NCBI GenBank assembly: GCA_947381435.1
Contig: CANCVE010000015.1
Span: forward strand, 1-54,164
Reading direction: 5' to 3'
Source of the DNA: Chitinophagaceae bacterium
GTDB lineage: Bacteria > Bacteroidota > Bacteroidia > Chitinophagales > Chitinophagaceae
DNA: 54,164 nucleotides
Below, in pieces: positions 21,201 to 31,900 of this stretch. The notes under the pieces are model-generated. The model was given only the letters and a program-made list of their open reading frames with translations. It had not been told where the DNA came from and made no database searches. Each line of letters begins with the position of its first letter. Position 1 is the first letter of the stretch. The translations under genes and the position numbers were made by a program.

Positions 21201-24200
21201 TAAACTATAACGGAACTTCTTCTGCCACAACTTTTACAACTGATGGCACTGGAACACTTACTTTTTCTGGTTTAGTCGCAGGTACATACTCAAACATAAC
21301 CGTTACTGATGCTACAGGATGTATCTCCAACCAAGTCGGTCCCTTCACTTTAAAAGACCCTACTCCACCTGCAGCACCTACGGCTAGTGGTGCAATCGAA
21401 ATATGTAGTGGCAATACCTACACGCTTACGGGCATTAGCTCTGTAGGCGGTGTAACATATAGCTGGACTGGACCAAATGGCTTTAATAGTGTTAGTCAAA
21501 ATCCAGTCATCCCTAATATAACTACAGCGGGTACTGGGGCATATCAGTTTAAAGTTATTCTTTCTGGGTGTAATTCAGATCCTGCAATCGTTAATTTGGT
21601 AGTAGATTCTACCCCCGTTACCCCAATTATTGCGGCAATTCCTCCTTTGTGCGAAGGTGGTAAATTGGTACTTTCTGCGGCTTCGGCCACTTCGGGTATT
21701 GGCTCTATTTCATATCAATGGTCTGGGCCAAATAGTTTTTCCAGTTCACTAAAAGAATACATCAAAAGCCCTGCAACTGCTAGCGATAGTGGTACTTATA
21801 AAGTGATAACTACCAATACAAACGGTGCATATAGTTGTGTTTCAGATATGGCTTCTGTTTATGTAACTGTACGACCATCCATTACACAAGCAAAAATAAT
21901 TGGGTCAAAGGATACACTGATTTGTGGGTTCACAGCTACTCACAATAATACGGGGAATCTATCGGGATATTTGGATGCTTCCCGTACTTACGAAACAGGT
22001 AGTTGGTTGGTAGTGCAGCCACCTACGGGTGCAAATGCTTCAATAGCAAATAGTACAAGCAAAAACACCACCATCACCTTCGATAAAAGTGGGGTCTATC
22101 TTGTTCAATGGGCAATTAATAATACTGTTTGTTCGCCTACCACCGATACCATTAAGTTCGAAGTATTTGATAAGCCAGCTATTATTGCTCAATCTCTTTC
22201 TACAAGATCCGTTGATGTATGTGCATCCAATCCTGTAACTGTAGCTATAAGCGATGCTGACTATTATGGGCAGATAAAACAATGGCAAATAAAGAGACCT
22301 TTTACATCAACCTCTTGGAAAGATACGGCTGTACAATCTAATTCTATTACCTTCAATAATGTACAAGATACCTTTATTGTAAGACTGGTGGTTGTATCAA
22401 AAGATACGCTGCATTGCGGTACTGATTCTGTTACTAAAGACTTACAAATAAATGTTGCTCCTCCTTCAAATGCAGGAACTGCCACAGGGCTAGACACGGT
22501 TTGTCAAGGGACTAACTCAGGCAACATTACATTAACGGGTAATACTGGTAGCCCTACATGGCAATCTTCCACAGATAGTGTTGTGTTTACTAATATTCCC
22601 AACAGTGCCGGAACTCAATTTAGTTATAGCAATCTTACTCAAACCACTTGGTATAGAAGTGCAGTAAAGAGTGGTACTTGCGATACTGTTTTTAGTAATG
22701 CCATCAAGATAACGGTTGTTCCTCCTGTTACTGTTGCCAATGCAGGTGCGGATAAATCACTTTGTGCAGACTCTGTGTATCATTTAGAAGGCAATACACC
22801 TTCTACTGTAGAAACAGGCACTTGGACATTTTCTTCTGTAGATACTGGCAGGCTCGATGATGTTCATAATCCCACTACCTTTATCAGGGGATTAAAAGCC
22901 AACACTAATTACACCTTGGTTTGGAGTATTGATAACCATGTATGTTCTAAATCAACTGATGCCGTAACAATTACAAACCTAAACCCACTAACCAATGCAA
23001 TAGATACGGCAACAGTAACCTATTGTAATAGTGCGGCAGTTACCATAAATGGCATTGCTGCAAGTGGAGGTAATGGAACCTACAGCTATCAGTGGGAACT
23101 AAAACAAGGCAATGGCTGGTATGCCATACCAAATGCAATAAGTGCGAGTTATAGTTTTACAGCAGATACTAGTGTGGTGCTACATAGATTGGTAGTTGCA
23201 GGGCCTTGTACAAGTACTAGTTTGGAAAAGACTGTTTATGTACAACCTCCTTTGGGCAATAATTTCATAACTGGTAGTGGAGCGGCTTGTATTAATACTC
23301 CAATTGGTTTACTTACAGGTAGTACTCCTTCTGGTGCAGATGGTAGTTTTATTTATCAATGGCAACAAACAACTGACACCATAAATACACCTTGGACAGA
23401 TATTAGCGGAGCAACCTCAAAGGACTACACTGCACCTATTGTTACGCAGGATATTTTCTACAAACGACTGGTTACAAGCCAACTTTGTGCGGGTAGTCAA
23501 TCAAACACAAGTCCAGTATTTACGGTGTTGGTTCGTCCAGATGCACAAGCCCAATGGCAAATTAATACCGACACATCATGCGCACCGTTTGCCATTGATA
23601 ATATTGCAGTAAGTCCAATTGTAGACATAATTAGAAATGGAAGTTACAGTTGGTATGCACACGATTCTTTGTATGGTAATAGTACTAGCATTAATCCTGG
23701 ATATACATTGGTGGCTGCAGGTGATAGTGTTAATATAAAGATGGTAGCAGTAAGCAAATATGGTTGTAAGAATGATTCTCTGGCTCATTGGTTTGTAACG
23801 CCACCAAAACCTGTTACCAACTTTAAGGTGTCGGATAGTGCCAATTGTGGACCATTGGCAGATACTTTAACCAACCTGACACCATTAATAAATCGTTTCC
23901 ATTACTTCTGGGATTATGGATATTCACCTACATCCACTTCCACATTAATACAGCCTGGCATAGTGGTATTCCCTTCCAATCCTTTGAATAAGGATACAAT
24001 ATATACCATTAGGCTAACTGCTTTTAATCAGTGTGATACTGTTAGTGCAAGTAAGAATATCAAAGTCCGCTCCAAGGCAAAAGCAATCTTTACACCAGTT
24101 AAGACCTTTGGATGTTCCCCATTGGTAGATACATTCTTCAATACCTCAAGGGGAGACAGTACCAAGTATTTATGGCAGTTTGGGGATGGTGCAACTACTT

Positions 24201-26866
24201 CAACAACTGATTCTTTGCCTGTTACCCATACTTATCACACAGGGGCGCAGGATACATTTACCGTAAAGCTAATTGCCAACAACTACTGTGGTAATGATAC
24301 TGGGCAGTATGCCATAGTGGTTGCTAAGAGTACCATCGATTTAAGGATTACCGTGAACGGTAACGAACTCACCAATTGCAGAAATAGTAATGTTCATTTT
24401 ATCAATACCACCAAGGGGGCCTCTACTTTCAATTGGGACTTTGGCGATGGCAACCATGCCACCACCTTTGGTAATGCAGGAGGGTTGGATACCGTGATTC
24501 ACCAATATGATACGGTGGGTATCTTTAAAATTACCTACCAAGCATCAAATAATTGCACTGACACAACAGGGAGTTTATTGATAAAAGTATTAAGTACACC
24601 CAAAGCGGCATTTGTTGCCACACCCGATACGGTATGTATTGGTCATCCCATTAGTTTCACCAACAAAAGCGATGCAACCACCGGCTTGGTATGGAGCTTT
24701 GGCGATGGCAAAGGTTCTTTGTTAACCAATCCGTCCCATTCATACGCCAATGCTGGTAACGATACAGTGCAACTGATAGCGGTACGCCAACATACATCTG
24801 CTAATATTTGTAGGGATACCGCCATCAGGCAAGTTACCATTGTGCCGTCTTTGCCAGGATTTATAAAAGTAAGTGATAGTGTGAGTGTCTGCGTTCCTTT
24901 CACGGTTACATTTACAAACACTTTCGCAACTTCTACAAAGCTTTGTACTTGGAACTTTGATGATGGCACAACTACAACCGGCAATGTGGTTACCCATACA
25001 TTTACAAAGGTTAGGGCATACAATGTATCTATGAGTGCAGTAGATACAGGTGGCTGTAACTACATAGCTAACAAACTGATTACTGTAAACGGTCCAGCGG
25101 GTTCTTTTGTATACGACCATGGTATTATATGTGGCAAAGTGCCTGTTAAGTTGGTAGCAACTGTTACGGGTACAGACTCCTTGCGTTGGAACTTGGGCAA
25201 TGGCGTGTTTATTACTACACTTCCTAATACAGCTTTAGATTACCTATATCCACAATCGGGCAAGTTTGTACCGAGTGTTACATTGATTGCTGCAAATGGT
25301 AATTGTAAAGTTCAACTAAAGGGAGCGGATACCATAACAATAGACTATGTAGAGGCAGGATTTAGTGTAAACCAACTAAGGGCTTGTGATAAAACCACTG
25401 CTAACTTTGTTGATACTTCTAGGGCTTACTTAGGCTTAAATAGTTGGTCATGGAACTTCGGCGATAGCAAATCATCATTGGTGCAAAATCCTACACACAC
25501 TTACCTATCTACCAATACTTGGGCAACACAATTGATAGTGAAGTCTAAAAGCGGTTGTAGCGACACGGCGAATCTGCCCACCTTTATTAAGATAAATAAT
25601 ACACCGCAGGCTAGCATATTGGCTGATACGTCAGGTTGTGTTATGCAATCGGTATTGTATAATGCAGTTGTTACTTCCATTGATTCTGCTACCTATTTCA
25701 GTTGGAAGTTTTCTAATGGATCATCGGCTAATACGCCTACTGCAAATGCTTATTATACCTTGGCAGGAAGTTATACGGCCAAATTGATTGTAGGCACAGC
25801 ATTCGGTTGTTATGATACGGCAGCCAATGCAATAATAAAGGTTTATCCTACACCGCAAGTAGTTACCAATCCCGATTTTCAGTTGTGTAAAGGGCAGACA
25901 GCATTTGTAAATACTACGGGGGCAGCTACTTATCAATGGACACCATCTACTGGTTTGAGTTGCAATACTTGCCCTAACCCAATTGCCAACCCAATAACCA
26001 CTACAAGGTATGTGGTAGCCGGTTACAATAAATTCGGGTGTGCAGGTAGAGACACAATGATAGTTGCCGTTATTCAGCCATTCAAGCTTATCACTTCGGG
26101 TAACGACACCATGTGTATTGGGGATGCAGCACATCAACTAACCGTAAGTGGGGCTTCGAACTATAAATGGTTTCCCCCAACAGGATTAAGTGCAACCAAT
26201 ATTGCAACACCATTGGCCAATCCACCTATCACTACAAACTATCAGATTATTGGGACCGATAACTACCACTGCTTTGCCGATACGGCGCATTTGGTGGTTG
26301 CGGTAGGCACTTATCCTTCCGTAACCTTGGGGCCAGACTTAGTACTATCCACAGGAACAAAAGTTACGATGATGCCAGTATTTACCTTCCCAACACAAAC
26401 TGCAGGGCCAATAGGGAAATATGTTTGGAGACCAAACACTTATTTAAGTTGCGATGACTGTGAAAACCCTGTTGCAACCGTAGAAAAAGATGTTTGCTAT
26501 ACCCTTGCTGCTACCAATATTTATGGTTGTAGTGCCAATACGGATACACTCTGTATTAAGGCGTTCTGTAAGGAAACACAGGTGTTTATAGCCAATGCCT
26601 TTACGCCTGATGGTGATGGGGTGAATGATATATTGGTTGTTCAAGGAAAGGGCATCAGGGTGATAAATTCATTCAGGGTGTTTAACCGTTGGGGGCAGGT
26701 GGTATTTGAGCAAACTAATTTTCAACCTAACGACAAGACCTTTGGTTGGGATGGCAAAATAAAGGGTGTTCCTGCAGCGGCAGACGTATATGTGTACACC
26801 TGTCAGGTTGTTTGCGAAAATGATGTGGCATTCGTTTACAAAGGGAATACCTCAATCATTAGATAA
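18239..26866 (+). CDS. Giant PKD/SprB-like repeat protein with T9SS type B (gliding-motility-associated) C-terminal domain
   Basis: 2,875 residues. The signal peptide is residues 1-27 (ASAIAQ); an internal Met at residue 4 (18248) is an equally good start. The body is a chain of Ig/PKD-type beta sandwiches. PKD signatures include WDFGDG (~18670), DWGDG (~18962), FGDG (~24180, 24440, 24700) and variants near 24955, 25450 and 25700. At ~20340-20590 and ~21120-21355 are two SprB-like repeats (Gly-Tyr or Gly-Ser-Ile strands closing with ITVTxxTGC). Near the end are two Cys-pair repeats (SCNTCPNP, SCDDCENP). The last ~95 residues (ANAFTPDGDGVND, FNRWGQVVFE, WDGK, YVYTCQVV) are the CHU_C/TIGR04131 type B T9SS domain. 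Family role: exported through T9SS with a PorP/SprF partner, usually as an adhesin. The next gene is such a partner. Confidence 0.9.
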   Translation: MTKMNKFLLRVSLVVMVIMVGVASAIAQKLAIESTNGKLSFCSGGTIVLQAKSGYVPTIDNYSWQQSASGTWNTLGSGTTYSAQSNGDYRLVVKAGNTFDTSNTLSITINNNPSVTPFTFISNNSCANIGVLFTDKNSGMKYSWDFGDGSSVTNSQNPSHSFPQKTGTGSDNYNVKETITDGNGCQASTNQQVTIKQLPDATIIDIGHDANTDPFVNCGNTAFAITIKNKSTTSNTQYSIDWGDGTTVLNTDNLGFPLDGTLQHNYNRLGYSNLVFKVSNGNSCTTSHTYRVYDGSNPAGAINQPGGTIGLNIPATIDFPITNTALNPPGTVYTFTSNDGTPAFVDSSYPGLTNYSHVFAFSSCGASIPKTIPNSFWITMTYSNPCGTSGSTVDPITTCQKSKANFSVAPDTITCTNTQTTFTNTTINGISVSNKGVCNSTTAINWNIIPTSGFTITSGVMGDKSPLLNDPATWGSNVLNIKFNKAGVYQVALITINGCSRDTLTKMICVQEPPVISFNIPNLVGCIPFTSNFSNTSTLSTCGLNIVKWNVTKINSSCSKDSLNDFSYLTNTNPSLNNPILQFNNEGTYQVSLTLSGGCPSTTSNSQTITARRKPDVSLSVSGGCAGQSVNPMANVLGCGGTNLAYNWSFQGGTPSTSTSANPGAISFSSGINNVKLDVSNTECGTTTAFQKITVAEAPSISATTGTPSSCGSSDGYIILSGLDKNATYSLSYNNTVKYSKAVSDGNGQFKISGLSAGSYNNITVTNITGCTSNALSVSLSAPTSPAAPTVAQATPQILCSGNTLQLSISSPINNASYTWNGAGITNSNNTGTSIIINSITIADSGTYSVVASVNNCPSQATNIRVVVNQTPSLPQISGTNNVCTGSPINLTALTTTSGNITYSWELPDNSTNSTNAISVVSASTANAGNYKAKATLGTCVSPEASFAVSVNVTPNISSSSSNPPANCASSTGSIILNGLAVNKPYTVNYNGTSSATTFTTDGTGTLTFSGLVAGTYSNITVTDATGCISNQVGPFTLKDPTPPAAPTASGAIEICSGNTYTLTGISSVGGVTYSWTGPNGFNSVSQNPVIPNITTAGTGAYQFKVILSGCNSDPAIVNLVVDSTPVTPIIAAIPPLCEGGKLVLSAASATSGIGSISYQWSGPNSFSSSLKEYIKSPATASDSGTYKVITTNTNGAYSCVSDMASVYVTVRPSITQAKIIGSKDTLICGFTATHNNTGNLSGYLDASRTYETGSWLVVQPPTGANASIANSTSKNTTITFDKSGVYLVQWAINNTVCSPTTDTIKFEVFDKPAIIAQSLSTRSVDVCASNPVTVAISDADYYGQIKQWQIKRPFTSTSWKDTAVQSNSITFNNVQDTFIVRLVVVSKDTLHCGTDSVTKDLQINVAPPSNAGTATGLDTVCQGTNSGNITLTGNTGSPTWQSSTDSVVFTNIPNSAGTQFSYSNLTQTTWYRSAVKSGTCDTVFSNAIKITVVPPVTVANAGADKSLCADSVYHLEGNTPSTVETGTWTFSSVDTGRLDDVHNPTTFIRGLKANTNYTLVWSIDNHVCSKSTDAVTITNLNPLTNAIDTATVTYCNSAAVTINGIAASGGNGTYSYQWELKQGNGWYAIPNAISASYSFTADTSVVLHRLVVAGPCTSTSLEKTVYVQPPLGNNFITGSGAACINTPIGLLTGSTPSGADGSFIYQWQQTTDTINTPWTDISGATSKDYTAPIVTQDIFYKRLVTSQLCAGSQSNTSPVFTVLVRPDAQAQWQINTDTSCAPFAIDNIAVSPIVDIIRNGSYSWYAHDSLYGNSTSINPGYTLVAAGDSVNIKMVAVSKYGCKNDSLAHWFVTPPKPVTNFKVSDSANCGPLADTLTNLTPLINRFHYFWDYGYSPTSTSTLIQPGIVVFPSNPLNKDTIYTIRLTAFNQCDTVSASKNIKVRSKAKAIFTPVKTFGCSPLVDTFFNTSRGDSTKYLWQFGDGATTSTTDSLPVTHTYHTGAQDTFTVKLIANNYCGNDTGQYAIVVAKSTIDLRITVNGNELTNCRNSNVHFINTTKGASTFNWDFGDGNHATTFGNAGGLDTVIHQYDTVGIFKITYQASNNCTDTTGSLLIKVLSTPKAAFVATPDTVCIGHPISFTNKSDATTGLVWSFGDGKGSLLTNPSHSYANAGNDTVQLIAVRQHTSANICRDTAIRQVTIVPSLPGFIKVSDSVSVCVPFTVTFTNTFATSTKLCTWNFDDGTTTTGNVVTHTFTKVRAYNVSMSAVDTGGCNYIANKLITVNGPAGSFVYDHGIICGKVPVKLVATVTGTDSLRWNLGNGVFITTLPNTALDYLYPQSGKFVPSVTLIAANGNCKVQLKGADTITIDYVEAGFSVNQLRACDKTTANFVDTSRAYLGLNSWSWNFGDSKSSLVQNPTHTYLSTNTWATQLIVKSKSGCSDTANLPTFIKINNTPQASILADTSGCVMQSVLYNAVVTSIDSATYFSWKFSNGSSANTPTANAYYTLAGSYTAKLIVGTAFGCYDTAANAIIKVYPTPQVVTNPDFQLCKGQTAFVNTTGAATYQWTPSTGLSCNTCPNPIANPITTTRYVVAGYNKFGCAGRDTMIVAVIQPFKLITSGNDTMCIGDAAHQLTVSGASNYKWFPPTGLSATNIATPLANPPITTNYQIIGTDNYHCFADTAHLVVAVGTYPSVTLGPDLVLSTGTKVTMMPVFTFPTQTAGPIGKYVWRPNTYLSCDDCENPVATVEKDVCYTLAATNIYGCSANTDTLCIKAFCKETQVFIANAFTPDGDGVNDILVVQGKGIRVINSFRVFNRWGQVVFEQTNFQPNDKTFGWDGKIKGVPAAADVYVYTCQVVCENDVAFVYKGNTSIIR

Positions 26867-27022
26867 CCAAGACCACTGATTAAATGATTTGAATGATAAA
26901 AATGATTGATTCCATTGATTTCAAAGGATTTCAGACATCCATTTTTCGCAAACCAATTTCTGTTGAGTATAAATATACTAAGGCAGGGATATTTAAAAGT
27001 CAAATCCTTAACCTAGTGATAT

Positions 27023-27127
27023 TGCCCTTTATTGGGCGCGGTGTATGATAAACTTGCTCCATACCCCGCCTTTATGGGACGGGGTGTCGGCAAAAAACAC
27101 CCCATTATGGGACGGGGGCATGGCAAA
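27023..27127. repeat. Three GC-rich degenerate repeat units leading into the 22-bp array
   Basis: Related segments start near 27024, 27064 and 27098. They share a C run, TTTATGGG or ATTATGGG, a G run with GTG or GC, and a trailing GGCAAA or GATAAA. Units 2 and 3 form C-run/G-run hairpins. The rest of 26867-27022 is AT-rich with loose TGATT repeats and no gene. Confidence 0.6.
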
Positions 27128-27380
27128 CCGAGTAGACGTTTGTGGCAAAGAGAGTAGACGTTCGTGCCAAACCGAGTAGACGTTTGTGCCAAAGAGAGTA
27201 GACGTTTGTGTCAAAGAGAGTAGACGTTTGTGCCAAAGAGAGTAGACGTTTGTGCCAAAGAGAGTAGACGTTTGTGCCAAAGGGAGTAGACGTTTGTGCC
27301 AAAGAGAGTAGACGTTTGTGCCAAAGAGAGTAGACGTTCGTGCCAAAGGGAGTAGACGTTTGTGCCAAAGAGAGTAGACG
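27117..27380. repeat. 22-bp tandem array, 12 units
   Basis: Units run head to tail with an exact 22-bp period and no spacers. The common unit is TTTGTGCCAAAGAGAG followed by TAGACG. Variants affect only a few positions (TTCG, TGTCAAA, ACCGAG, AGGGAG). Each unit contains a small dyad, TTTG-TGC-CAAA. The minus strand has no stops in the unit and 22 is not a multiple of 3, so open frames arise in all three phases and carry no coding meaning. Confidence 0.95.
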
Positions 27381-27469
27381 CGGATGGCAAATAGATGGAA
27401 AGTTTTAATCTGTTCAGCCTTTTATATTTCACTAACTAATTTCTGTTAGGTACAAACAAATAATGATAC

Positions 27470-28573
27470 ATGAAAAAGATAATTTTAATTACAACCTATT
27501 TAAGTATACTACTGCTTTCGAAGCTTTCTGCACAGGATTTATCCTTCTCACAGTTTTATGAGAATCCATTACTGCGCAACCCTGCCTTGGCAGGTGTGTT
27601 TGCAGGAGATGTTAGGGTTACTGGTACATTTAGGAACCAGTGGCAATCCATTACAGTGCCTTACAGAACAGAGGCACTAAGTACAGAGGTTCGCTTTCCT
27701 ATTGGCGATCATGATGATTGGATAACAGGTGGATTACAAATAACCCATGATGCCGCAGGGGATATACAACTGTCTAGAACACAGTTTTTGCCTGTGGTAA
27801 ATTACCATAAGTCATTGGGAGGAGATAACTATTTATCCGCAGCCATCATGGGTGGACCTGTACAGAGTCAGTTCGATCCTACTTTACTAAAGATGGGAGA
27901 CCAATTTGATGCACAAACAGGCGGTTATAATTCTAACATCACCTCCTCGCAGCAGTTCTCTAAAACGGGTTATACTTACTGGGATTTCTCTACAGGTTTA
28001 TCTTGGAGTGGCAGTTTTGATGTAGGAGATAATGTGGGTCGTTACTACGTGGGGGCAGGACTTTTTCATGTAAATAAACCAAAGACGGGCTATTATACCA
28101 ATGCTGGTAGTGCTACCACCATCAATCAGAAGAGTACTTATAGTGGAGGATTGACCATCCCCGTTTCTGATGTAAACAAGATGATATTCTACTTAGATTA
28201 TCTGCGTCAAGGAGGTAACAGGCAATTTATGGGAGGGGTAATGTATGAAATGGATGTTTTTCATGATTATACACCAGCTAATGAAAATGGATTTACAGAT
28301 ATATCAGTTTGCGCAGGATCATTTTACAGGTGGAACGATGCTTTAATACCAATGATAAAGTGTGATGTATATGCACTAAGCTTTGGAGCTAGTTATGATA
28401 TTACCCTTAGTAAACTAAAATCTGCCGCACAAACACAGGGAGGCTTTGAGTTTACTTTGTCCTATAAAGCAATACTAAACAACCGCCGTGTAAATGGAGA
28501 TTATAGTGGGGGACAATCGTCTAATGGTAGAAGGAGAAAAGATGAGTTTAAATGTGCGAAGCCGGTGTTTTAG
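27470..28573 (+). CDS. PorP/SprF family T9SS membrane protein
   Basis: 367 residues with a signal peptide (residues 1-21, ending LSA-Q). The family signature follows at once: DLSFSQFYENPLLRNPALAG. The remainder alternates short hydrophobic and aromatic strands, as expected for a 14-strand outer-membrane barrel. Family knowledge: PorP/SprF proteins are encoded next to T9SS type B cargo and are needed for its secretion or surface anchoring. Here the cargo gene is immediately upstream, but the 603-bp gap contains the 22-bp array, so cotranscription is uncertain. The C terminus has an unusual basic stretch (RRRKDEFKC) before the end. Confidence 0.9.
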   Translation: MKKIILITTYLSILLLSKLSAQDLSFSQFYENPLLRNPALAGVFAGDVRVTGTFRNQWQSITVPYRTEALSTEVRFPIGDHDDWITGGLQITHDAAGDIQLSRTQFLPVVNYHKSLGGDNYLSAAIMGGPVQSQFDPTLLKMGDQFDAQTGGYNSNITSSQQFSKTGYTYWDFSTGLSWSGSFDVGDNVGRYYVGAGLFHVNKPKTGYYTNAGSATTINQKSTYSGGLTIPVSDVNKMIFYLDYLRQGGNRQFMGGVMYEMDVFHDYTPANENGFTDISVCAGSFYRWNDALIPMIKCDVYALSFGASYDITLSKLKSAAQTQGGFEFTLSYKAILNNRRVNGDYSGGQSSNGRRRKDEFKCAKPVF

Positions 28574-28688
28574 TAGCCGATTTAATGATGTAAGATAATA
28601 AAGGGTGAAGGACTATTTATTTAAACAAGAATCAACATAAGTTGACACTAACTTTACACTAATTTCCGAATAACAATAAATGCTCACA

Positions 28689-28729
28689 AAAAAGTGCAAT
28701 TACTACCAGGGGGTGTGGCTGCACTTTTT
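28689..28729. terminator. Hairpin after the PorP/SprF gene
   Basis: A perfect 10-bp inverted repeat (28689-28698 AAAAAGTGCA with 28720-28729 TGCACTTTTT) encloses a 21-nt loop, 116 bp after the stop. The T run is part of the stem and symmetric, so it could act on either strand. The large loop makes it a weak call. Confidence 0.4.
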
Positions 28730-28892
28730 CAATAGATAGCTTCTGTAATTCAATTCTTATCAAATTATACTATCAGGTGTAAAAGTAAGATAAAATATCT
28801 CTTTCAAAAAAGGAGCAACGTCAAAAATTTAATATTGTAAATCAGAACTACTATTTGCAACATAGGGCATACTATAACGTTTTTTTGAAACT

Positions 28893-28900
28893 TAGTTTTG
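28893..28900 (+). promoter_or_regulatory. Candidate -7 box for the second giant gene
   Basis: TAGTTTTG fits the Bacteroidota -7 consensus TAnnTTTG and lies 86 bp before the ATG at 28987. No convincing TTG -33 element is at the right spacing. Confidence 0.35.
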
Positions 28901-28986
28901 TTTTTCAACTGGTATCATCTAATAATCTATCATCAAATTTAGGTGCTAGAGAAGAATGATGCAGTTGATAACACAGATAGCTACAT

Positions 28987-31900
28987 ATGAAAAAACTATA
29001 CACGCATTGCTTCTTATTGGTTTTTGTATTTCTTGTTGTTTCTGCTAATGCTCAATACTATCCGGGCGGTTTTGCTAAGAGCAAAATTAATATCTGGCTA
29101 GATGCTAACGATTCATCTACCCTTGTAAGGGATAGTGCCGGCATTGCAGGTAATGTAACTACTTGGAAGGACAAGGCAAATAACTTATCTGCCACACAAG
29201 CTACAGCTGCCAACAGGCCACGCTATACTACCCAATCTGGCAAAAACATTGTTGAATTTAATGGTACTAAAAACCTCGACATTGCTGCTAATGCATTGGG
29301 GGCGCCACAAAACGGGTACAATCTGGCGCAGGTGGTGTATGTGTATCCAGATATTTCTACTTCTCTCACCGATTTTAGGGTAGGTACATATAGTACTAAT
29401 AATGTTGCCACTCAGGGTATGCCTCAAATAGGGATAAGGTATTTAACCACCTCAGGATATAATAAATATGTTGTTACCACAGTAAGAAATAATACAGGAT
29501 ATTATTACACAGGTTACAATGACCTCAGGGGGCAATGGTGTATCCCCGGCAATTACACACCCGGCAATTTACCTTCACCTAGTAGCAATGCTTACTCGTA
29601 TTATTATCACAATGGGGGAGGAACATTATCCTCAAACGGTGCAGAAACGCCTCCCTCTACGTTAACAACAACCATTGGTAACCGATATCAGTTTACCAAT
29701 TCTGTGCACTGGGGTATTGCCGAAACAGTCTTGGCAGGCTACGATATCAAAGTTTCTGGTAAGCGTATCATCGATCTATATCTTGCCGCTAAGTGGGGAA
29801 TGTTAGATACCCTTATCAACTCTTATGGAGCATTATATGCTCCTCTAAATCAAGCTTTTAATAACAATTTGGTGGGTATTGGCATAGAAGCAGCTGGTGA
29901 TACAACCAACAGTACAGGGTCTAATAACGGACTTGGTTTGCAGAATATTGGTGGAGTAATTGGCTTTTTGCGTAAACAAGGCAGTTATATAATGGCAGCA
30001 GACAATGCCCTAATTGGTAATGTAACAATGGCAACTAATATTACCCGTTGGAACCGTGCGTGGTACTTAACCAAAACCGATCAGTCTGGTTATGGAGGCC
30101 TTTTAAATGTATTTTTCGATTTCACCAGTTATGGTCAGGTTGGTGCTTTGGATACTGCCAATAATAACTACTACTTGCTTTACAACCCTACCAATGGGTA
30201 TTTTAACAGTGATAGTAATTATTTGGTTAAGATTAATTCATATCAGCAAATTGCTGGCACCAAACAGTTGGCTTTCTTGTTGGATGGTCTAAACCTGAAC
30301 AACGGTTTCTACACCATAGTGTATGCACCTAAAGGTACAAGCACTGCTGCCATACCCAATTTGGCAACTTTTGTACCTGCTAGCATTACACTCAGCCCAG
30401 CACCTTTAATTACTTCTGTTTATTCTGGAAATACCTATAACTATATCATCATAGATTCTTCGGCAATAACCTATCCTGTTGCCTATTATAAAATATATGC
30501 GGGCATTAATGGAGGCAACATAACAGCTATAGACAGCACGGTGAGTACACCAAAATATTACGCACATTATAACTTAACTGATGGAAATACCTACGCTTAC
30601 AGAATATCTGCCGTATATGCGCCAGGTAAGGAAAGTATTTTGTCCGATTCTGTTCTAGGTATTCCAAACAACAATACGCCTGCATGGCTGGTGCAACCAC
30701 AATACAGCGCATCAGGACAGATATTTATGTCTGCCAGTTCACCTTTATCTGGCTTGCCCCTTAAATTTAACTTTAATAATGTTGCTGGCGGTGGTCACAG
30801 TAGCGGTTACCAAACAAATGCTTCCTTTACAGATAGTCTGTTAACCAATGGTAACACTTACAGTTATCGGTTTCAGTTTATGGATACAGCTCAGGGTATC
30901 AGTACTCAATCTGGCTGGAGTACAACTATTTCCGTTTTGTTGACGGATTCCTTGCAAGGAGGTTTTACTACTGCACTTAGTTTCTTCGACCCAAATAGTA
31001 TCTGGGCACCAAATGGTATTGGCCCCTCTACCATCACCCCAGCCACTCAGGATATGTCTTCGCTTTGTATGGTGAAGCATGCACCTGCAATTGGAATCCA
31101 TCCTAGAGTGTTTTGCAACCCAGAAGACTCTACCAGCATAAGGTGGCGTATTGCTAACACCTACAGCGGAAAGTCTGCTGCCCGTTGGATACATGCTTAC
31201 ACTACAATGCTCAATTTAGGATTTGGTACTGGCTATACATTTAGCTATACTGGCTATTATAATAAAGACACAATGGGTAACCAGGTTATTAACAATGGCG
31301 GGGCATGGAACGTGCAACCTTATTATAATAACCTAGCTGCTGGCGATACAGGAACTACCTATAACTATAGTAACCTTTGGAATGGTCAATCTGGTAAAAT
31401 GACTTACCTATTTGCGCAAGAAGCAATGGAATGTTGGTTGTATAGAAATCAAAATGATCCCGCTACGGGACTAAACTATGCCACACGTGCTACCAAACTG
31501 GCAAAAGCAATTACTACTTGGGCAAAGAAGGCTTTGGCTAATACTACTACACCCTTAAACCCTGACAATGCTTCACAGTTTGGAGGGGCTAATATGTATT
31601 ATGTATATGATTTTTTATACGACCAGATGACAAAGAACCAACAGGATACTGTGCGGATGGCTTTGATGGCGATGTTGCCTGATAGTACCCTTTTTCATGG
31701 ACTAGGCACAGCTTCCTATACTGCTACTTCCAATTGGTTAACATTTCCTCAAGGAGTTACTTATTTCTTTGCAGTTGAAGGTGAACCAGGTTACTCAGCA
31801 CAGGATACTAGTACAGTTAACTTGTACTACAGAACAGTATGGAACTTTTTAACGTATGGAGTTTATAGCAAAACAGGGAATATATATGAAGGACTAGGAA

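Noticed and set aside
27029-27432. Three overlapping minus-strand open frames with a 22-residue repeat (LWHKRLLSLAQTS-like)
   Set aside because: They are read-through of the 22-bp DNA array in every phase. The unit has no stop on that strand, and the frames have no independent start, signal or homology.
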